Numbered from the stretch's first letter, positions 11,064 through 23,335 are shown. The stretch is 64,000 nt of DNA from Micropterix aruncella (GCA_944548615.1 OX155972.1:23874132-23938131); one strand, 5' to 3'. Notes: generated by a model from the sequence alone, not told the origin. Numbers and translations: made by a program.

Positions 11064-12150
11064 GAGCTAATGGGTCCTGTTGCAGCTTGGTCACTAAGAC
11101 CCATGTGTAGGGTGTGCCAAATGCACGGGTCAACACCCATTCGGCGGCCTCCACGCAGAAGTGTGAGCCCGGGTAGGATTCCCCTAGCAGTCAAGCGCTC
11201 CTGGATGGCTTGCGCACCGTGCGGCGTCAGCCTATCGATTGTGCATTCCGACCGTTAGACGGGGGAAACTGGAAACAGTATTTTTATTTTTATAAAATTA
11301 TCCAATACAAAAAAATAGTTTTTGGCAAAATACAAAAGTATAAATAATATATTTTTTTCAAATTTTTTTTTGCGAAGCAGATAAGATTACATTTGTGTGG
11401 ATTTTATCACCCCACTAGATTGTATATCTGTTCTGGGGTGATAGTATTTAAGACATAGTGACTTCGCTATAGTGACCAATCGCTCATTCATTCTTAAAAA
11501 AAGTAAGGTTTTATATAAATTTATACATTAATAACTAATATTAAATAAGAGAAAAAATATTCAAATTTATAAATGGGTAAATAACTAAATCTGTAAATAA
11601 ATAAACAACTAAATTGACCAATCAATTAAGTAGCCTAAAAAGGTTCCTTACTATGCACATGTAAAATTGTAAATCTAATTATTTAATATAATATTATTAA
11701 TTTATTTTAAACATAATAAACCAAATATATTTCTTGTCAAGTATCAAGTGACAGATATGTCTCCTATACGGGGTAGTTGTTAACTTTACGGCAACTGCTG
11801 TTGAAACGACCATTCGGCTACCCTATACCGTCTGAAGAGCCAAGCAAAGGATGCCGTGGTCCGCGATAGATTCGGTAGACACTGCATCACCGCTACGCAA
11901 GAGGCGCAAGCGACCTCGATCCTGTAACCAGTTAGGAGACCTGAGTAATCTGGTTGCAACTCGAAGTAAGGACGCGAGTGTCGACCTACTGTTTGATTAA
12001 CCTGGTTATCTCGCTGTAAGGCGTTGTTCTCTACGGGCGAGTGGCTTAACTAGACAGTGGATTGGTTTCGTCCCGTGTCTTCTACGCTCACCTCACGGGA
12101 GATAAAACGATCTAATATTGTTAACACTTCCTGAGGTGACGGGTTCGCCC
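11064..12150 (+). repeat. Family A repeat, copy 4, split by a family D insertion
   Basis: The 5' part 11064-11275 (GAGCTAATGGGTCCTGTTGC) and 3' part 11757-12150 (to TGACGGGTTCGCCCGTG) join into a normal copy when 11276-11756 is removed. Confidence 0.75.
11276..11756 (+). mobile_element. Family D repeat, copy 1 (inserted in family A)
   Basis: A ~480-bp AT-rich insert with a GC-richer core containing AGCAGATAAGATTACATTTG, ATCACCCCACTAGATTG and CTGTTCTGGGGTGATAG. The core has inverted CACCCCA/TGGGGTG motifs that could form a hairpin. An inverted second copy lies at 18312-18790. Class unknown. Confidence 0.65.
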
Positions 12151-13059
12151 GTGTCTCATGACTATAATATTATTGCCTTGATAATTATGGCTACAGACAT
12201 TGTGCTCTTTATTTGATCAGCAATTTTTATTATTAGATTATTTTCGATTTATTAATGGTTTTCAACCCGATTATAAATTACTAACATTTATTTGTATTGT
12301 CAGTACTATCACGATAGGTAATATAATATTTACATTACTTAAAAATTTTGACGCAATGACGCGTCCAAATGTAGGAAAGCCTACCTACAGGAGCATAACT
12401 AAATTATGTCCAGTGACCATTCTAGTACGTTTTATTTATTATTATTATTATTTCTTAATATTATTCATGATTATTATATTACAAATTGATTATAAATTAA
12501 ATACTTTTTAGTACCAATTTTTAGATCATTCTTAGTATAGGACATTTATTTTCGTGAGATGCAGCCTGGCGTGAAGTAGGAAACTGGAAATCTGTAAAAC
12601 CGAATGCTGTAATATTGCTTTAATGTTATTATTATTGTTGTTTATCCCTTTATTGTTTCATATGTATCAGTGTACTTTGTTAACCTTGAATTATTTTCAT
12701 ATAAAGGAAAGTTTTTTTTTTCACGAAAATTCACGGAAATTTTACGGAAACTTTAAAAACAATTCAAGTGGAAAGCTTATTCAAAAAAATACTTAAAGAA
12801 TTCTTATTAGACAAAGCTTTTTATTCTATCTATGAGTTTGTTAATTTTAAATGATTTTAAATTTTTTTTTTTGTCATTTTTTTTACAATTTTAAGTAGCA
12901 TATTTTATTTACTCGGACATTTTCTGATTTTAATTTCTTGATTATTTTTATTGATTATTTTAATTTGTGGTTTTAGAAAACACATCTAAAAATGATTTTG
13001 TTGTCCTAAAAGCAATAATGAAGTACGTTTGAACTGTATGTACGTGGTGATAAATTTAG
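12151..13059. other. AT-rich DNA with a short dispersed repeat
   Basis: 12300-12420 resembles 14235-14345; both contain CTATCACGATAG and TAGGAA(A/T)GCCTA. No coding is supported; the 103-aa frame at 12200-12511 is low-complexity. Confidence 0.35.
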
Positions 13060-13232
13060 ATATTGTAAAAATGGACTAATAGACTGTAATTTAAATGTAC
13101 CTAGATATTAAGTTTCTACAATCTGTTTTTTGAAAATAAATTGAAATTGAAATTGAAAATTGAAAATATATAGAGAAAGTTTCAACAATCTGTAAAGATT
13201 TTAGAAAATAAATTGAAATTGAATTGAATTGT
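13060..13232 (+). repeat. LINE-like 3' tails in tandem
   Basis: Two related segments (13108-13165 and 13170-13232) share TTTCTACAATCTG/TTTCAACAATCTG followed by GAAAATAAATTGAAATTGAA. This has the form of retrotransposon 3' ends with (TTGAAA)n-like tails. Confidence 0.4.
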
Positions 13233-13884
13233 AGTTGACAGGTCTAGTTTTTCCTTGTGTACACTTTGTTCTTGAAGTTAAATAATTTTGTATCTAATGT
13301 ATTCAAACGGCTGTATGTTTCTTAAATAATATTAAAATAAAAATCACTATTAAATGGTCTAGGTAATTTATAATAAAAATAGGTTTTAGAATTGTGATGG
13401 ATTGTCTATTGCGCAAAGCTTTCTCCGCAAACCCGGAAAGTTAAAAGGTTATCTGTGTGTCTGGCCGTGGGGCCGATAGCATTAACCGTCCGCCCGGTAT
13501 AGGTAGAGGATACCATTATGTAATAATCGCCGTTTAAGCCATGACTTAACTCAGATTTCGAACAGGAACATGCAACGATCCATTCACCTTTAACACCGTA
13601 CTGCCAAAGGAGCCGCCTCGCCTAGTAACTATCGAGAGGGCCGGTTTCGATCAACTGTCGGTTCAAATATCCGTCGCATGTCAGCGGACGTAAACTATGA
13701 TATTACCACACTATGTATATCAAGTGGTATTTAGTGCTAAACACAATATATCTAAATTTAATAGCACCTTCGCTCAAAGATACTTTTTAAATTCACACCT
13801 CATGAGTAAAGAAGAAAACAACCAGTTGGTAAGAATATGACTGCACTAGGTACATGACATCGTTAATAGGGCACTGGATAACCC
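13233..13884. other. Unassigned sequence
   Basis: Mixed composition, no recognised gene or repeat. Confidence 0.35.
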
Positions 13885-15147
13885 ATACTATACTATCCGC
13901 ATTACAAAGTGGCGAGTCGGGTTGTTTATCATCGAAATCGTGCTATCTCTTTCGCACTTGCACGACCTTATGGAGCGGAACTCGCAACCGTAGTGCAGGT
14001 AGTTGTACGCATACAAAAGGAATGTCGATAAAGGAATGAATCGAGGGAAATAAATATAATTTCAGTATTGTTTCATTACGCTCGTAGACACCTAAGAGAA
14101 GCTCCGGTGAGTTATATATTTTTGATTATTCTACATAGAATTTGCATTTCTATTTTAATATATTATTCTCTCTGACTCCTAAATCACATTAGTATATTTT
14201 GATTATTTGTATGTAGGTAATATTGAATATAATATTACAGCTATGACAACTATCACGATAGTTATGTTTTTAATAATTAAATTTTTAGCATTTAATTTTG
14301 TGACGCATCCAAGTGTAGGAATGCCTATCTACTGGAGTAGTTGATTGTATTGTATTGTATTACGATAAATATTAAATAAGTTAAAAATATAAATATTGAT
14401 ATTGAATTATTAAAATCAAAATATAAATGTATCAAATTTATAGGTGACATTTAGGTGACAATAAAATAATTGTTATACAAAAAAAATAATCCAGTCTTCG
14501 GTTGTCACATGTCTCATTTAATAACTTTTCAACATCTGCCATTTTAAAGGTGCTATTTTTCGTCGCAACTTCTCCTTTGACTTGAGCCCATATTAACTCT
14601 ATCGGATTATACTGACAGTGTTATGGTCGAAGTCTCATTACTTCGTGACCGTATTCATTTGCAAGTTGGTCCACTGCGTATATTTTTTTGGTTGACTTTT
14701 TAAGAGAAACGACACTCTTTTTAAGAGTTTGTCTACGATATCCATTGGTAAATAGTCGATGTTATTTTTTTCAGCCACTCTTGAATATCTTTTTTTACCC
14801 ATTTTCCATTAGGGATCGGGTGCAATATTTCCGTATTGACCTACATAATACGTACAATAATTATAGTAGACGAAAAATAATTTGACAAAAGTGTCGTTAA
14901 AATGTCATAAAATGTCGAAATCAAACTGTTACGGTTACCACAATTAATAGTCCTAATCGGTTAGCCACTTACCACCTATTACGGTATTTACTTACCGCTT
15001 TTGACTAAATCTAGGAATTTTATCTACTTATCTAATTTTAGCAGGTAAATTATTATATAAATAATAAATATTTTATCGACATGGTACCATTCCTACGTTA
15101 ACTGTCGTTAATTGTCCGAGTCGCCACTTTGTACTGCGGATAGTATA
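13885..15147 (-). mobile_element. IS630/Tc1-type DNA transposon remnant with inverted ends
   Basis: Inverted repeats of about 35 bp (TACTATCCGCATTACAAAGT near 13890 and its inverse near 15135) enclose a broken transposase on the - strand. Both ends also carry GTGGCGA(G/C)TCGG. Total length ~1.26 kb. Confidence 0.6.
14470..14825 (-). pseudogene. DDE transposase fragment (IS630/Tc1-like)
   Basis: On the - strand, with breaks, the reading gives PNGKWVKKDIQEWLKK, then YAVDQLANEYGHEVMRL, then NPIELIWAQVKGEVATKN. This is the C-terminal catalytic end of insect DDE endonuclease transposases, with the terminal acidic residue in NPIELIW. An in-frame stop follows the MRLRP block, and a frameshift lies near 14700. 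The N-terminal DNA-binding half is not visible. Confidence 0.65.
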
Positions 15148-15154
15148 GTACAAG

Positions 15155-15740
15155 AGCCAACGACAAAAAAGTGCAACAGTTTTGGAAAAGCTGATACTTT
15201 CAGATCAGACACTATTTTGGCCATAGAATGCCGGGCACAGCCAGCAGGCTAGATTCCGGGACACTTGGCCCTGGCTTACTAGGAAAGTGTGATTTTAATT
15301 AGTACCCCAAAGTGTTTTGCAAAAGCTGAAATTTCATCAGTAGACAGTAGATGCAATAAAGAACTCGAAACTTATGGCCAGACCGCTTCATAATCAAACG
15401 CGTGGCGTCAGCATCTCCATATATGTGACGCATCGGACTACTGTGCCGCGCAATATAATGGTCGCAATGGTATGGATATGCTGACGCCACGCGTTCGGTT
15501 ATGAAGCGGTCTGGCCATATGTTTCGAGTTCTTTATTGCATCCTTTGTCTACGCATGAATTTTCAGCTTTCCAAAACACTTTTAATTGAAATCACATCTT
15601 TCCTAGTATGCCAGCGCCAGGTGTCCCGAAACCTGACATGCGGATTGCTCCCTGCTCCCTAATCTATGGGCAAAACACTCTTTGATCTGAAGGTGGTTTT
15701 CCAAAACTCTCGCACTTTTTTGTCGCTGGAAGTCTGACCA
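15155..15740. mobile_element. Foldback element with ~270-bp inverted arms
   Basis: The left arm (15155-15420) and right arm (15470-15738) are imperfect reverse complements. Ends carry GCGACAAAAAAGTGC-type sequence. Inner parts include GCGTGGCGTCAGCAT and its inverse, and GGCCAGACCGCTTCATAA and its inverse. The loop is only ~50 bp. No coding beyond chance frames. Confidence 0.75.
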
Positions 15741-16335
15741 TACTTAGTTTCAGGTATCGCTCCGAATGTGGGTCAACGTAGGATCTTTTCTATGCAGTTA
15801 TTTGAGCCCCCAAAACGACATAAAAGTCAATAACCAGTAGTCTTTTATTCGTCCGAAATTGCGAATACAGTCTGATATACCATAATAATAATTGTTTAAA
15901 ACACAATAATCAAAATATTATTGAAACATTTTATTTTTTTAAGTCAAAGAAATCAAATGCTTAAATCTAATGCAGCGAATAATCGCGAATATAAATACAT
16001 ATTTATATATTTTGCTTCCTTACAACTTTATAATATAATGGTAACATGTTATTTATTTATTTATTTATTTATTTATGTTTAGGAAAACCAACAGCTAATT
16101 ATAATTTAACAAAAATATGGAGTAGGATAACAGAGAGCCAATTAAAGGTTTTCACCTTTAAGTAACGTTGTAGAAACATACGTGACCTTTCAATTAAAGC
16201 TATTGATTAAAAATACATCAAAAATTATTCAACAATTAATGCTAAAAAATTCACTGTTCAGCCGCTGCCTAGCTGAGTTAATACTCGTACAGAATAGATC
16301 AAAGTCAAGTCAAAGCGTTTAGTCAAAGCGTTTAA
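15741..16335. other. AT-rich DNA with a short (ATTT)n tract
   Basis: A TTTA tetranucleotide run lies at 16050-16077. Nothing else is recognised. Confidence 0.4.
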
Positions 16336-16453
16336 TCATAGTTATTATAGATAGCCAAATAAATTGCTATAAGTTTCGCCGTCAATGCTATGAGCACCAC
16401 CTGTATTTATCCGTCGCAGAGGGGTGTCAAATCGTACTGTGGAGTAGAGCAAT
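16336..16453 (+). mobile_element. Family B MITE fragment, copy 2 (3' part)
   Basis: Contains ATAGATAGCCAAATAAATTG and a degraded right end (TCGTACTGTGGAGTAGAGCA). Confidence 0.55.
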
Positions 16454-17034
16454 ATAATATAATAATATTTATTAATTTACTTAGTAATGCAAATATAATA
16501 TGTGAGTAAACATTGAATCAATAGCAAAAAATTAATACATATCCTATAGTCTAGTGGCAACGTCACTTAACTAGGCCGGGACCCGTTCTTAAAGTACCTA
16601 TACATTCAATTTTGTATGTACTGTATTAATAATAAAAAATGGTAATAATAATATAATTTAGGGTATTAGTATTGGCGAATTTCAGGTATTAGTAAGTTTA
16701 TGTTTATCCCCTCTTTCGCCCGGTATGGATACTTTTATATTCGCAGAATAAAACGTATGCTATTCCTCACTGTTAAATGTCAGTAAATGTCCGCAATTGA
16801 CCTTCATTCCCCCTATAGTATTTCTGTGGTAGGGGACTGGATTGCCGCTTGTGACTCGTCTCGTCCAACTTTTACGACTCGACACATAAAAACTGCACAT
16901 GCATGGTCTGGGGAGGAACTATAGATACGGCGTACCTACGCGCTAGATTCAACTTCTTGTTCAGGTGCCGTTTCCGAGATCTCACTGATAGGGGAACAAT
17001 CGGTTGGGTCACTTCAAAACTTTCCCAACTCTTC
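16454..17034. other. Unassigned AT-rich sequence
   Basis: No supported feature. Confidence 0.35.
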
Positions 17035-17460
17035 CACGATCAACAGCACAGACACGACATTTTATATATGCTTTTAATTACGATAGCCTGTTCTAAATTT
17101 CACCATGACATGGCTGCTACACTCAGGGATGGCTTCCAACGAGGGGACTCATCAACGGTCAAAATCACAGACACGAAATTTTGTATACGCTTTTAATTAT
17201 GATAGCCTGTTCTAAATTTCACCATGACATGGCTGCTACACTCAGGGATGGCTTCCTACGAGGGGACTACTCAGCGGTCAACAGCACAGACACGATTTTA
17301 TGTATTTATAGCATTCAATTATGATAGCCCGTTCTAAAATCCACCGTGACATGACTACTGCACCCAGGGATGGCTCCCAACGAGGGGACTTCTCAACGGT
17401 CAACAGCACATACCCAAAATTTTGTATAGGTACGCATTTAATTATGGTAGCCCGTACTTT
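17035..17460 (+). repeat. ~120-bp minisatellite (family E), locus 1
   Basis: At least three and a half direct copies with GATAGCC(T/C)GTTCTAAA at 17081, 17200, 17322 and 17448. Each includes CATGACATGGCTGCT-like and GAGGGGACT-like blocks. Open frames here repeat with the unit and are not genes. The same unit occurs at 22960-23335. Confidence 0.8.
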
Positions 17461-18311
17461 CTTCTTTTTAAAGCATTCTAATAAAAGATTATGTTCTTAT
17501 GAGTGAGATGTTAACTGTCAATTGTATATAACTATTAAATACTATGATATTTATAAGTATGTAGGAAAGTCAGTGAAAATTTTCAGAAATCCTTTTCGGA
17601 TTCAATTTTTTTTTTTTTGATTTTTTACTGATTTTTTAAAAAAAACAAATGATATCTGAAAGATCTTGAACTATTTTAGAGGATTCATCAACTTACTGGC
17701 ATATAAATTGACACAGGGATATTTTATTTCGAAAATAATATTCTAAAAATCATAAATTCATTTTAGTTCCTTTTTACACGACTTCCCATCAAAAAAGGAG
17801 TGTAATGTGTTCAGGATTCACCTATGTATGCTTTCTGTTTCTTTATTCCAACATTACTTCTAAGCGCTTAAACCGATTTAGAAGTATGTGGTATTGTTAG
17901 AACCGCTATGTCATCCCGAGTGCCATAGACTACATTAAATGTCAAAATATTAAGTAAATAGTTGTCTAAATGTTCAAATCTCCAAATTATATTAACAGAA
18001 ATATATCGCATTTAGTGTCAAATGATAGGTCGGATTGAGTGCATTCCGAAAATATATATGTATCTGACATGATAAATACATAAACCACAAATATTTCATT
18101 AAAAAAAGGTTTTTAAAAAATATTATAAATACAGTAGTTCACTTTTTGTAACGGCAGTCGTGTTTTTTTTCCTTTTAATATACATACATGTTATCGATAT
18201 TTCCCAGCGTATTTCTCGTGAGATTTAGTAGATTGTTAAATGAAACTGTTTTCACCTGACACCTTGGATCCTCTTATAGCTATTCGTATAAATTATATAG
18301 TTGAAAGTTTA
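17461..18311. other. AT-rich DNA with a probable dispersed repeat
   Basis: The segment around 17775-17930 (CGACTTCCCATCAAAAAAGG ... TAAACCGATTTAGAAGT) has the look of a LINE 3' UTR common in insect genomes. No ORF supports it. Confidence 0.3.
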
Positions 18312-18790
18312 ATTAATTATATACTTGATAAGAAATATGTTTCGGTTGATTATGTTTAAAATAAATTGATAATATCATATTAATTAATTAAATTTACAAT
18401 TTTATATGTGCATAATAAGAAACCTTTTAGGCTACTTCATTTATTGGTTAATTTAGTTATATATTAATCTATATATTTATTTATTTTACTTATCTATAAA
18501 CTTAAATATTTTCATTTTCTTTATTTAATATTAGTTCTTTATTTATATACACATTTATATATTTATGTTAACCTTAAAATTTATAAGAATGAAATATCAA
18601 AAATCGGAATGAATGAGAAAAAAAAAAAAAGTTAAGTCACTATGATTAAGTGAAGTCTTAAATACTATCACCCCAGAACAGATATACAATCTAGTGGGGT
18701 GATAAAATCCACACAAATGTAATCTTATCTGCTTCGCAAAATCAATATTATTGTATTGGATAATTTTATAAAATAAAATAATAATAAAAA
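18312..18790 (-). mobile_element. Family D repeat, copy 2 (inverted relative to copy 1)
   Basis: Reverse complement of 11276-11756, sharing CTATCACCCCAGAACAG, AATCTAGTGGGGTGATAA and GTAATCTTATCTGCTTCGC. Confidence 0.65.
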
Positions 18791-19164
18791 AAACTATTTA
18801 TAACGTTTATTTTGATTATGAGTGTGTCGTTGCGGCGCTTCCGCGTATGTCGCCCTCGCCTTCTTAATGTAGGGTTTAGCCTGTAGTAGATATTTTTTAA
18901 TGTATTCGCCAGTAAAGGTCAGTATTTTGTATAATTTAACAAGTATGGTACTGAACAGAATTTACCTAAAATGTATACTATTTTTTATTCGGGTCTTTTG
19001 TAATCTTTGGTATCAGAGTTTTACTACCAGCCTCTGTCGAACTCGGCTTTTGCCCATGTATCTTCTTGGTCTAAAAGTCGTGATATTGCCATAAATCCTA
19101 CTAAGACCCAAACAACTTTATTTGCCGATAAACAACTATTGTCTTCTAAATCTCTGTCGCCTTT
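18791..19164. other. Unassigned spacer
   Basis: No supported feature; the 64-aa frame at 18900-19094 has no recognisable domain. Confidence 0.35.
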
Positions 19165-19862
19165 AGGGAGCTAATGGGCCCTGTTGCAGTTTGGCCTTTG
19201 AGACCCAGTTGTATAGGGTCGGTTAAACGCACGGGTCAACACCCATCCGGCGGCCTCCACCCAGAATTGCGAGCCAGGGTAGGACACTGGCCTGCGGGCC
19301 AGTCTCGCATAAGAGTCAACCTTCGGGCGCTCCTGGACGGTTTATGAACCGTGCGGCGCCAGCCAATCGGTTGTGCATTCTAACTTACAGCCGGGGGAGT
19401 CTTGAAACAGAAATGTTTCCTATAGAGCAGGGCTGGTTGTTAACTCTACGGAAACTGCTCTTGAAACGACCATCGGGCCACCCGATCCCGGGTGAACAGC
19501 CGGGCAAAGAATGCCGTGGTCCGCGATAGATTCGGTAGACCTCGTATCACCGCTACGTATAAAGGGAGAGGACCGCGCAAGCGATCACGGACCTGTAACC
19601 AGTCGGGAGGAAGGATGTATCCTAATGGTTAATTCCAGACGGAGATATCCTTCCAAACTGGAAGTCTGGTTCGAGGCTGCCCGCTGGGTACAGTTCCCGG
19701 TGCCTCGCCGAGGCGTTGGTCTCTGACGGGCATGTTGGCATAGCCAGACAGTAGATTTGTATTGTGTCTAAGTCTTCTACGCTCATCCCACGGCTGAAAG
19801 AATGATCACATATTGTTATACCAGCATGCGGTGACGGGTTTGCCCGTTGTAGTCGACACCGC
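19165..19862 (+). repeat. Family A repeat, copy 5 (near full length)
   Basis: Runs from GAGCTAATGGGCCCTGTTGC to TTGCCCGTTGTAGTCGACAC. Frames at 19344-19529, 19511-19726 and 19622-19864 fall inside it and are chance. Confidence 0.75.
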
Positions 19863-20209
19863 AATACTGCTATGTTTATGCCCGACAGACCACTGAACTC
19901 TTTAAATTGGCTTCGGCCGCATCAAAATAAATCACGTAGGACATTTTAAAATCGCGTCTAACCGCCTAACAGGACATTAAACACCTGATTTTCTCGTTTT
20001 GTCAACGCTAAATGTTATCGACGATCTTGAATGCCTTTACAATCTTAAACTATCGATTATATCGGATAAAGTCAAGCCGGTTTTATCTGAATTTTGAAAT
20101 GTTCCTTAATTATTTGTGGCTTTTGTCATATCAACTAGTGAGTGGTGAGAATACGTGGTATCCAATGAACTGAGAAGTCTGGGAGCGACTTTCTATTAAA
20201 GAAGGGACA

Positions 20210-20846
20210 GGCATAATACCATCATACCATCCGGTAGCCTCCTTGAAGAGAGACTTAACCTGCCAGGGCCGCTGTCAGCTTCTGCCTGAAGCTCTAAGCT
20301 CGTCGGAGGCGGTTGGAGGCGGTTGGGATCAGATGTGTGGTTTCGGGGTATCGCCTCGGGCAGAACTGGACTGTTGGTGCACTGGCCGGTTTGCTAGCCG
20401 GCGAATAACCGGGAGGGTCTGGAGACGTATGTTTCCTAAAGAGCGGGGGCGGTTGTTGACCTGATGTTAGCCACATTTGAAACGATCCGTTGACCACCCG
20501 ATCCCGTGTGATATTGATGCGAAAAGGTCATCGTAATCCGCGATAAATTCGAACTGAAATACCGCTTACACCATGTTGAGGCCGCGCAAACGAAATCGTA
20601 TCTGTGACCAAACTAGAGGACGGAGAAATCCGCCCAAATCTGGTAGTGAGGGCGTGAGGTCGGCCCGCTGCGTTTACTTCCCAATGCCTCGCAATAAGAC
20701 ATTGGACTTTCGCGGTCTTGTTGGCGTAGTTAGCCGATGGACTGTGTTATCACTAAGGCTCTCCGTTCACAACTTTGGAGAAATCTGATATCGCTATAAC
20801 TTCTTAGGGTGGCGTGTTTGCCCGTAGTAGTTGACAACGGGTACCC
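20210..20846 (+). repeat. Family A repeat, copy 6 (divergent subfamily)
   Basis: Shares the internal block TTTCCTAAAGAGCGGGGG and the terminal GTTTGCCCGTAGTAGTTGAC, but has a different 5' third (GTAGCCTCCTTGAAGAG). It groups with the copies at 21338, 30977 and 41141. Confidence 0.6.
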
Positions 20847-20940
20847 CAGGGTGTCGTGGAACATACTTTGGCAACCCCTTTTTTCATTGCCAATATTCTT
20901 AAACTGCCTCAAGAAGTATAAAAGTTAACGGCAGATTATT
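20825..20940 (+). pseudogene. Tiny LINE reverse-transcriptase fragment
   Basis: The + frame reads VPQGVVEHTLATPFF, resembling RT motif B (VPQGSVLGPLLF), then LPQEV and a LTADY-like block where the catalytic YADD would lie. It follows directly on a family A copy. Very short and degraded. Confidence 0.3.
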
Positions 20941-21099
20941 AGATCTGAGAAAACCAAAACGTGTCGTAGAATTTATTTAGTTCGGATCACTAATTACTTA
21001 GTTAAAATAGTTGCTGGACGTCCGACTGGCTTAGACAAATGCAGCGTACTATGATGAAAAATAGGTAAACATTGAATTGACCACTAAACTTTGAAATCT

Positions 21100-21337
21100 T
21101 CGCATTAGTGCGAAGTTTTTATTATTTCTATGATTTCTTGGATCATGCGAGAGAAACAGAATTATTCTTTGGATTTTGAGAAATTGAAACTGCACCTAGT
21201 GGTTCGTTCAGCTATCCAAGATGTTTTTCGCCGATTTTTCTTGCTGCCTTGATGTGTTCCATCAGTCGAGACGCTATGAATAGCTTTGTTTGTCCAACGT
21301 AAGATTTTGCCCTCGATTTTGGTAGCGAACGGTTTGG
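21100..21337 (-). pseudogene. Penelope-like element fragment (GIY-YIG endonuclease region)
   Basis: On the - strand, in two frames, it reads KSYVGQTKLFIASRLMEHIK (GIY-YIG-type block) and then FCFSRMIQEIIEIIKT, the IREAIEI tail seen also in the 9.6-10.2 kb element. Degenerate and truncated by a family A copy. Confidence 0.5.
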
Positions 21338-21622
21338 TGCAGCTTGGGCCATATGATCTACTATGTTTCCGGGTCGGTCCAACTCAAGAATCAGCTCCTA
21401 TTCAGTAGCCTCCTTCTGTGGAGGTCTGCCCTGGGAAGAACTCTCGCCTCTCAGGCCTCACGGCTGGTGAATCGGTTTCCCCAAGAGGAACGCCTCCTGC
21501 TACTGGACGGTTTGCACTCCGTGCGGTGTCAGCCAATCGGTTGTGCACTCTGACTAATTACTGAACGAGTGTGATGACTATGGAAATATACTGTCTTCTA
21601 AGCAGCGGGGGTGGATGTTGAC
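21338..21622 (+). repeat. Family A repeat, copy 7 (5' part, divergent subfamily)
   Basis: Starts near GCAGCTTGGGCCATATG and ends at GGTGGATGTTGACCTG, after which LINE sequence begins. It resembles copy 8. Confidence 0.55.
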
Positions 21623-21639
21623 CTGTCGTTAACCAGCTC

Positions 21640-22070
21640 CAAAGTGCCACGGATAACCAGGCATACGTCATACCTGGATATGCCTGCTGATCCGATCAGA
21701 AGACCATGCACCCTGTTTATCCCCAGAGCTAACACCAATTACAGGCTAAACAGTTATCTATTGAGAGCAAGCCAAAGTTTCAATGATGTAGCTACCCAAT
21801 ATGACATTGACTTATTCAATATATCAGTCCAGCAGCTCAAGAAGTTACTGGCTGACGCCTTCTTTGGCTAATCCTTTGTTCTACTTTGTTTAGTTTTTTC
21901 TTAGTCTACTTGTTTTTCTTTTTTTCTCCCCCTTTTATATATCTATTCATACATTTTTACTTGTGGAACCTTGTAATTGGCCTTATATACATATTAATTT
22001 GTAATAACCGCATACCTAGCTGTAAGATTCCTAAAATTAATAAAATAAAATAAAATAAAATAAAATAAAG
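21640..22070 (+). pseudogene. LINE 3' fragment with (TAAAA)n tail
   Basis: The + frame 21700-21871 gives the C-terminus TLFIPRANTNYRLNSYLLRA and SFNDVATQYDIDLFN before a stop, a pattern typical of ORF2 C-termini in insect Jockey/CR1-like LINEs. The 3' UTR ends in (AAAAT)n at 22037-22068. 5'-truncated. Confidence 0.6.
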
Positions 22071-22499
22071 CGAGGATTCACGGTGTGTTGTGAATACGAA
22101 CCAAAGATATTGTTCGAGCGGTAATACATAATGTATTTACATATCTAATAAATGGAGAGGATAAACCATTAACGGAACTAAGAAGGGAAAGGATTTCAAA
22201 ATATACCAGGCATATCCAGGTATGACGATTTTTCTAAAGATTGTTATGTCTATTTTCGCGCATTAACAGTAACACGCATGCGTCAAAATCGCTGATATTT
22301 AAAATATCGCAACGGCTTAACGACAAATTAACAAATTCTATAGGTAATTTAATAGGTATTTGATTAAAAGTGGCGCAAGTGTTTAATCTTGGATTAACGT
22401 AATTAAACGATCTCGCTGATCAATCAATGGATATTTGGTAACAGCAAAAAAGGGGCGGAGCTTGTTGTCTACACAAGCACATTTGATTTGCGTGATGAC

Positions 22500-22760
22500 A
22501 TCGATTTGTCCTTCTTTACAACATCCTCAACAACCGCACCGCTCCCTCCTATCGGATCAAAAAAATCACAATCTTCCACGCTGTTCCAGTCAGGATAATA
22601 AAATTGCGATTCTCTATCACAATTCTTCTTGTTTTAAATATTTCCTCACCGTTCATGCAACTATACTATGGAACCAACTCCTGCTCAGTATCAAAAACGC
22701 ACTAACAGTTTATATCTACCAAGATTTTTGTGAATTGTACTTGGCGCTTAAATTCTTTCT
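22500..22760 (+). pseudogene. Possible LINE ORF2 C-terminal remnant
   Basis: Within the 134-aa frame 22435-22839, the stretch FLTVHATILWNQLLLSIKNA resembles the conserved C-terminal block of insect LINE ORF2 (F.V.A..LWN.LP.SI). The rest is unrelated, so this is a relic. Confidence 0.35.
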
Positions 22761-22959
22761 TTTTCTACGATGGTTGGCTGTTATAGAGTGGGATTTAGGC
22801 AATAAGTTTGCCGGTGTTATGTTTTTCAATGTATGTTAGTATGTATGTTTGTTTAGGTGAAATCTTGCAAGCTGGATTTGAACTACTTCCTCTTATGCTA
22901 TGAAGTTGAAATTTTACACGTTGGTTCAGTTCCGATGACAATGCATTTTTATGGTGAGC

Positions 22960-23335
22960 ATGACCTGATTCTACACCCAGGATCGGTTCCCGACGAGGAT
23001 ACTCTTCCACGGTCAACAGCACAGACACAATTATGTATATGCATTTAATTATGATAACCCATTCTAAATTTCACCATGACATGGCTGCTGCTGCACCCAA
23101 TGTTGGCTCCCGACTAGGGGACTCCTCAACGGTCAACAGTACAGAAACGAAATTTTGTATACGCATTAAATTATGACAGCCCGATCTGAGTTTCACCGCT
23201 AAAGGGCCGCTGCACCCGTGGTTGGCTTCCAACGAGAGAATCCCCTCAACGATCAACAGCACAAACACGAAATGCTGTATAGCATTCAATTATGATAGCC
23301 CGTTCTTATTTCCACTACGACATGGCTGCTGCACA
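22960..23335 (+). repeat. ~120-bp minisatellite (family E), locus 2
   Basis: Direct copies with GATAACCCATTC, GACAGCCCGATC and GATAGCCCGTTC at about 23052, 23175 and 23293, alternating with GGTCAACAGCACAGA-like blocks. Clearly the same unit as 17035-17460. Confidence 0.8.
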
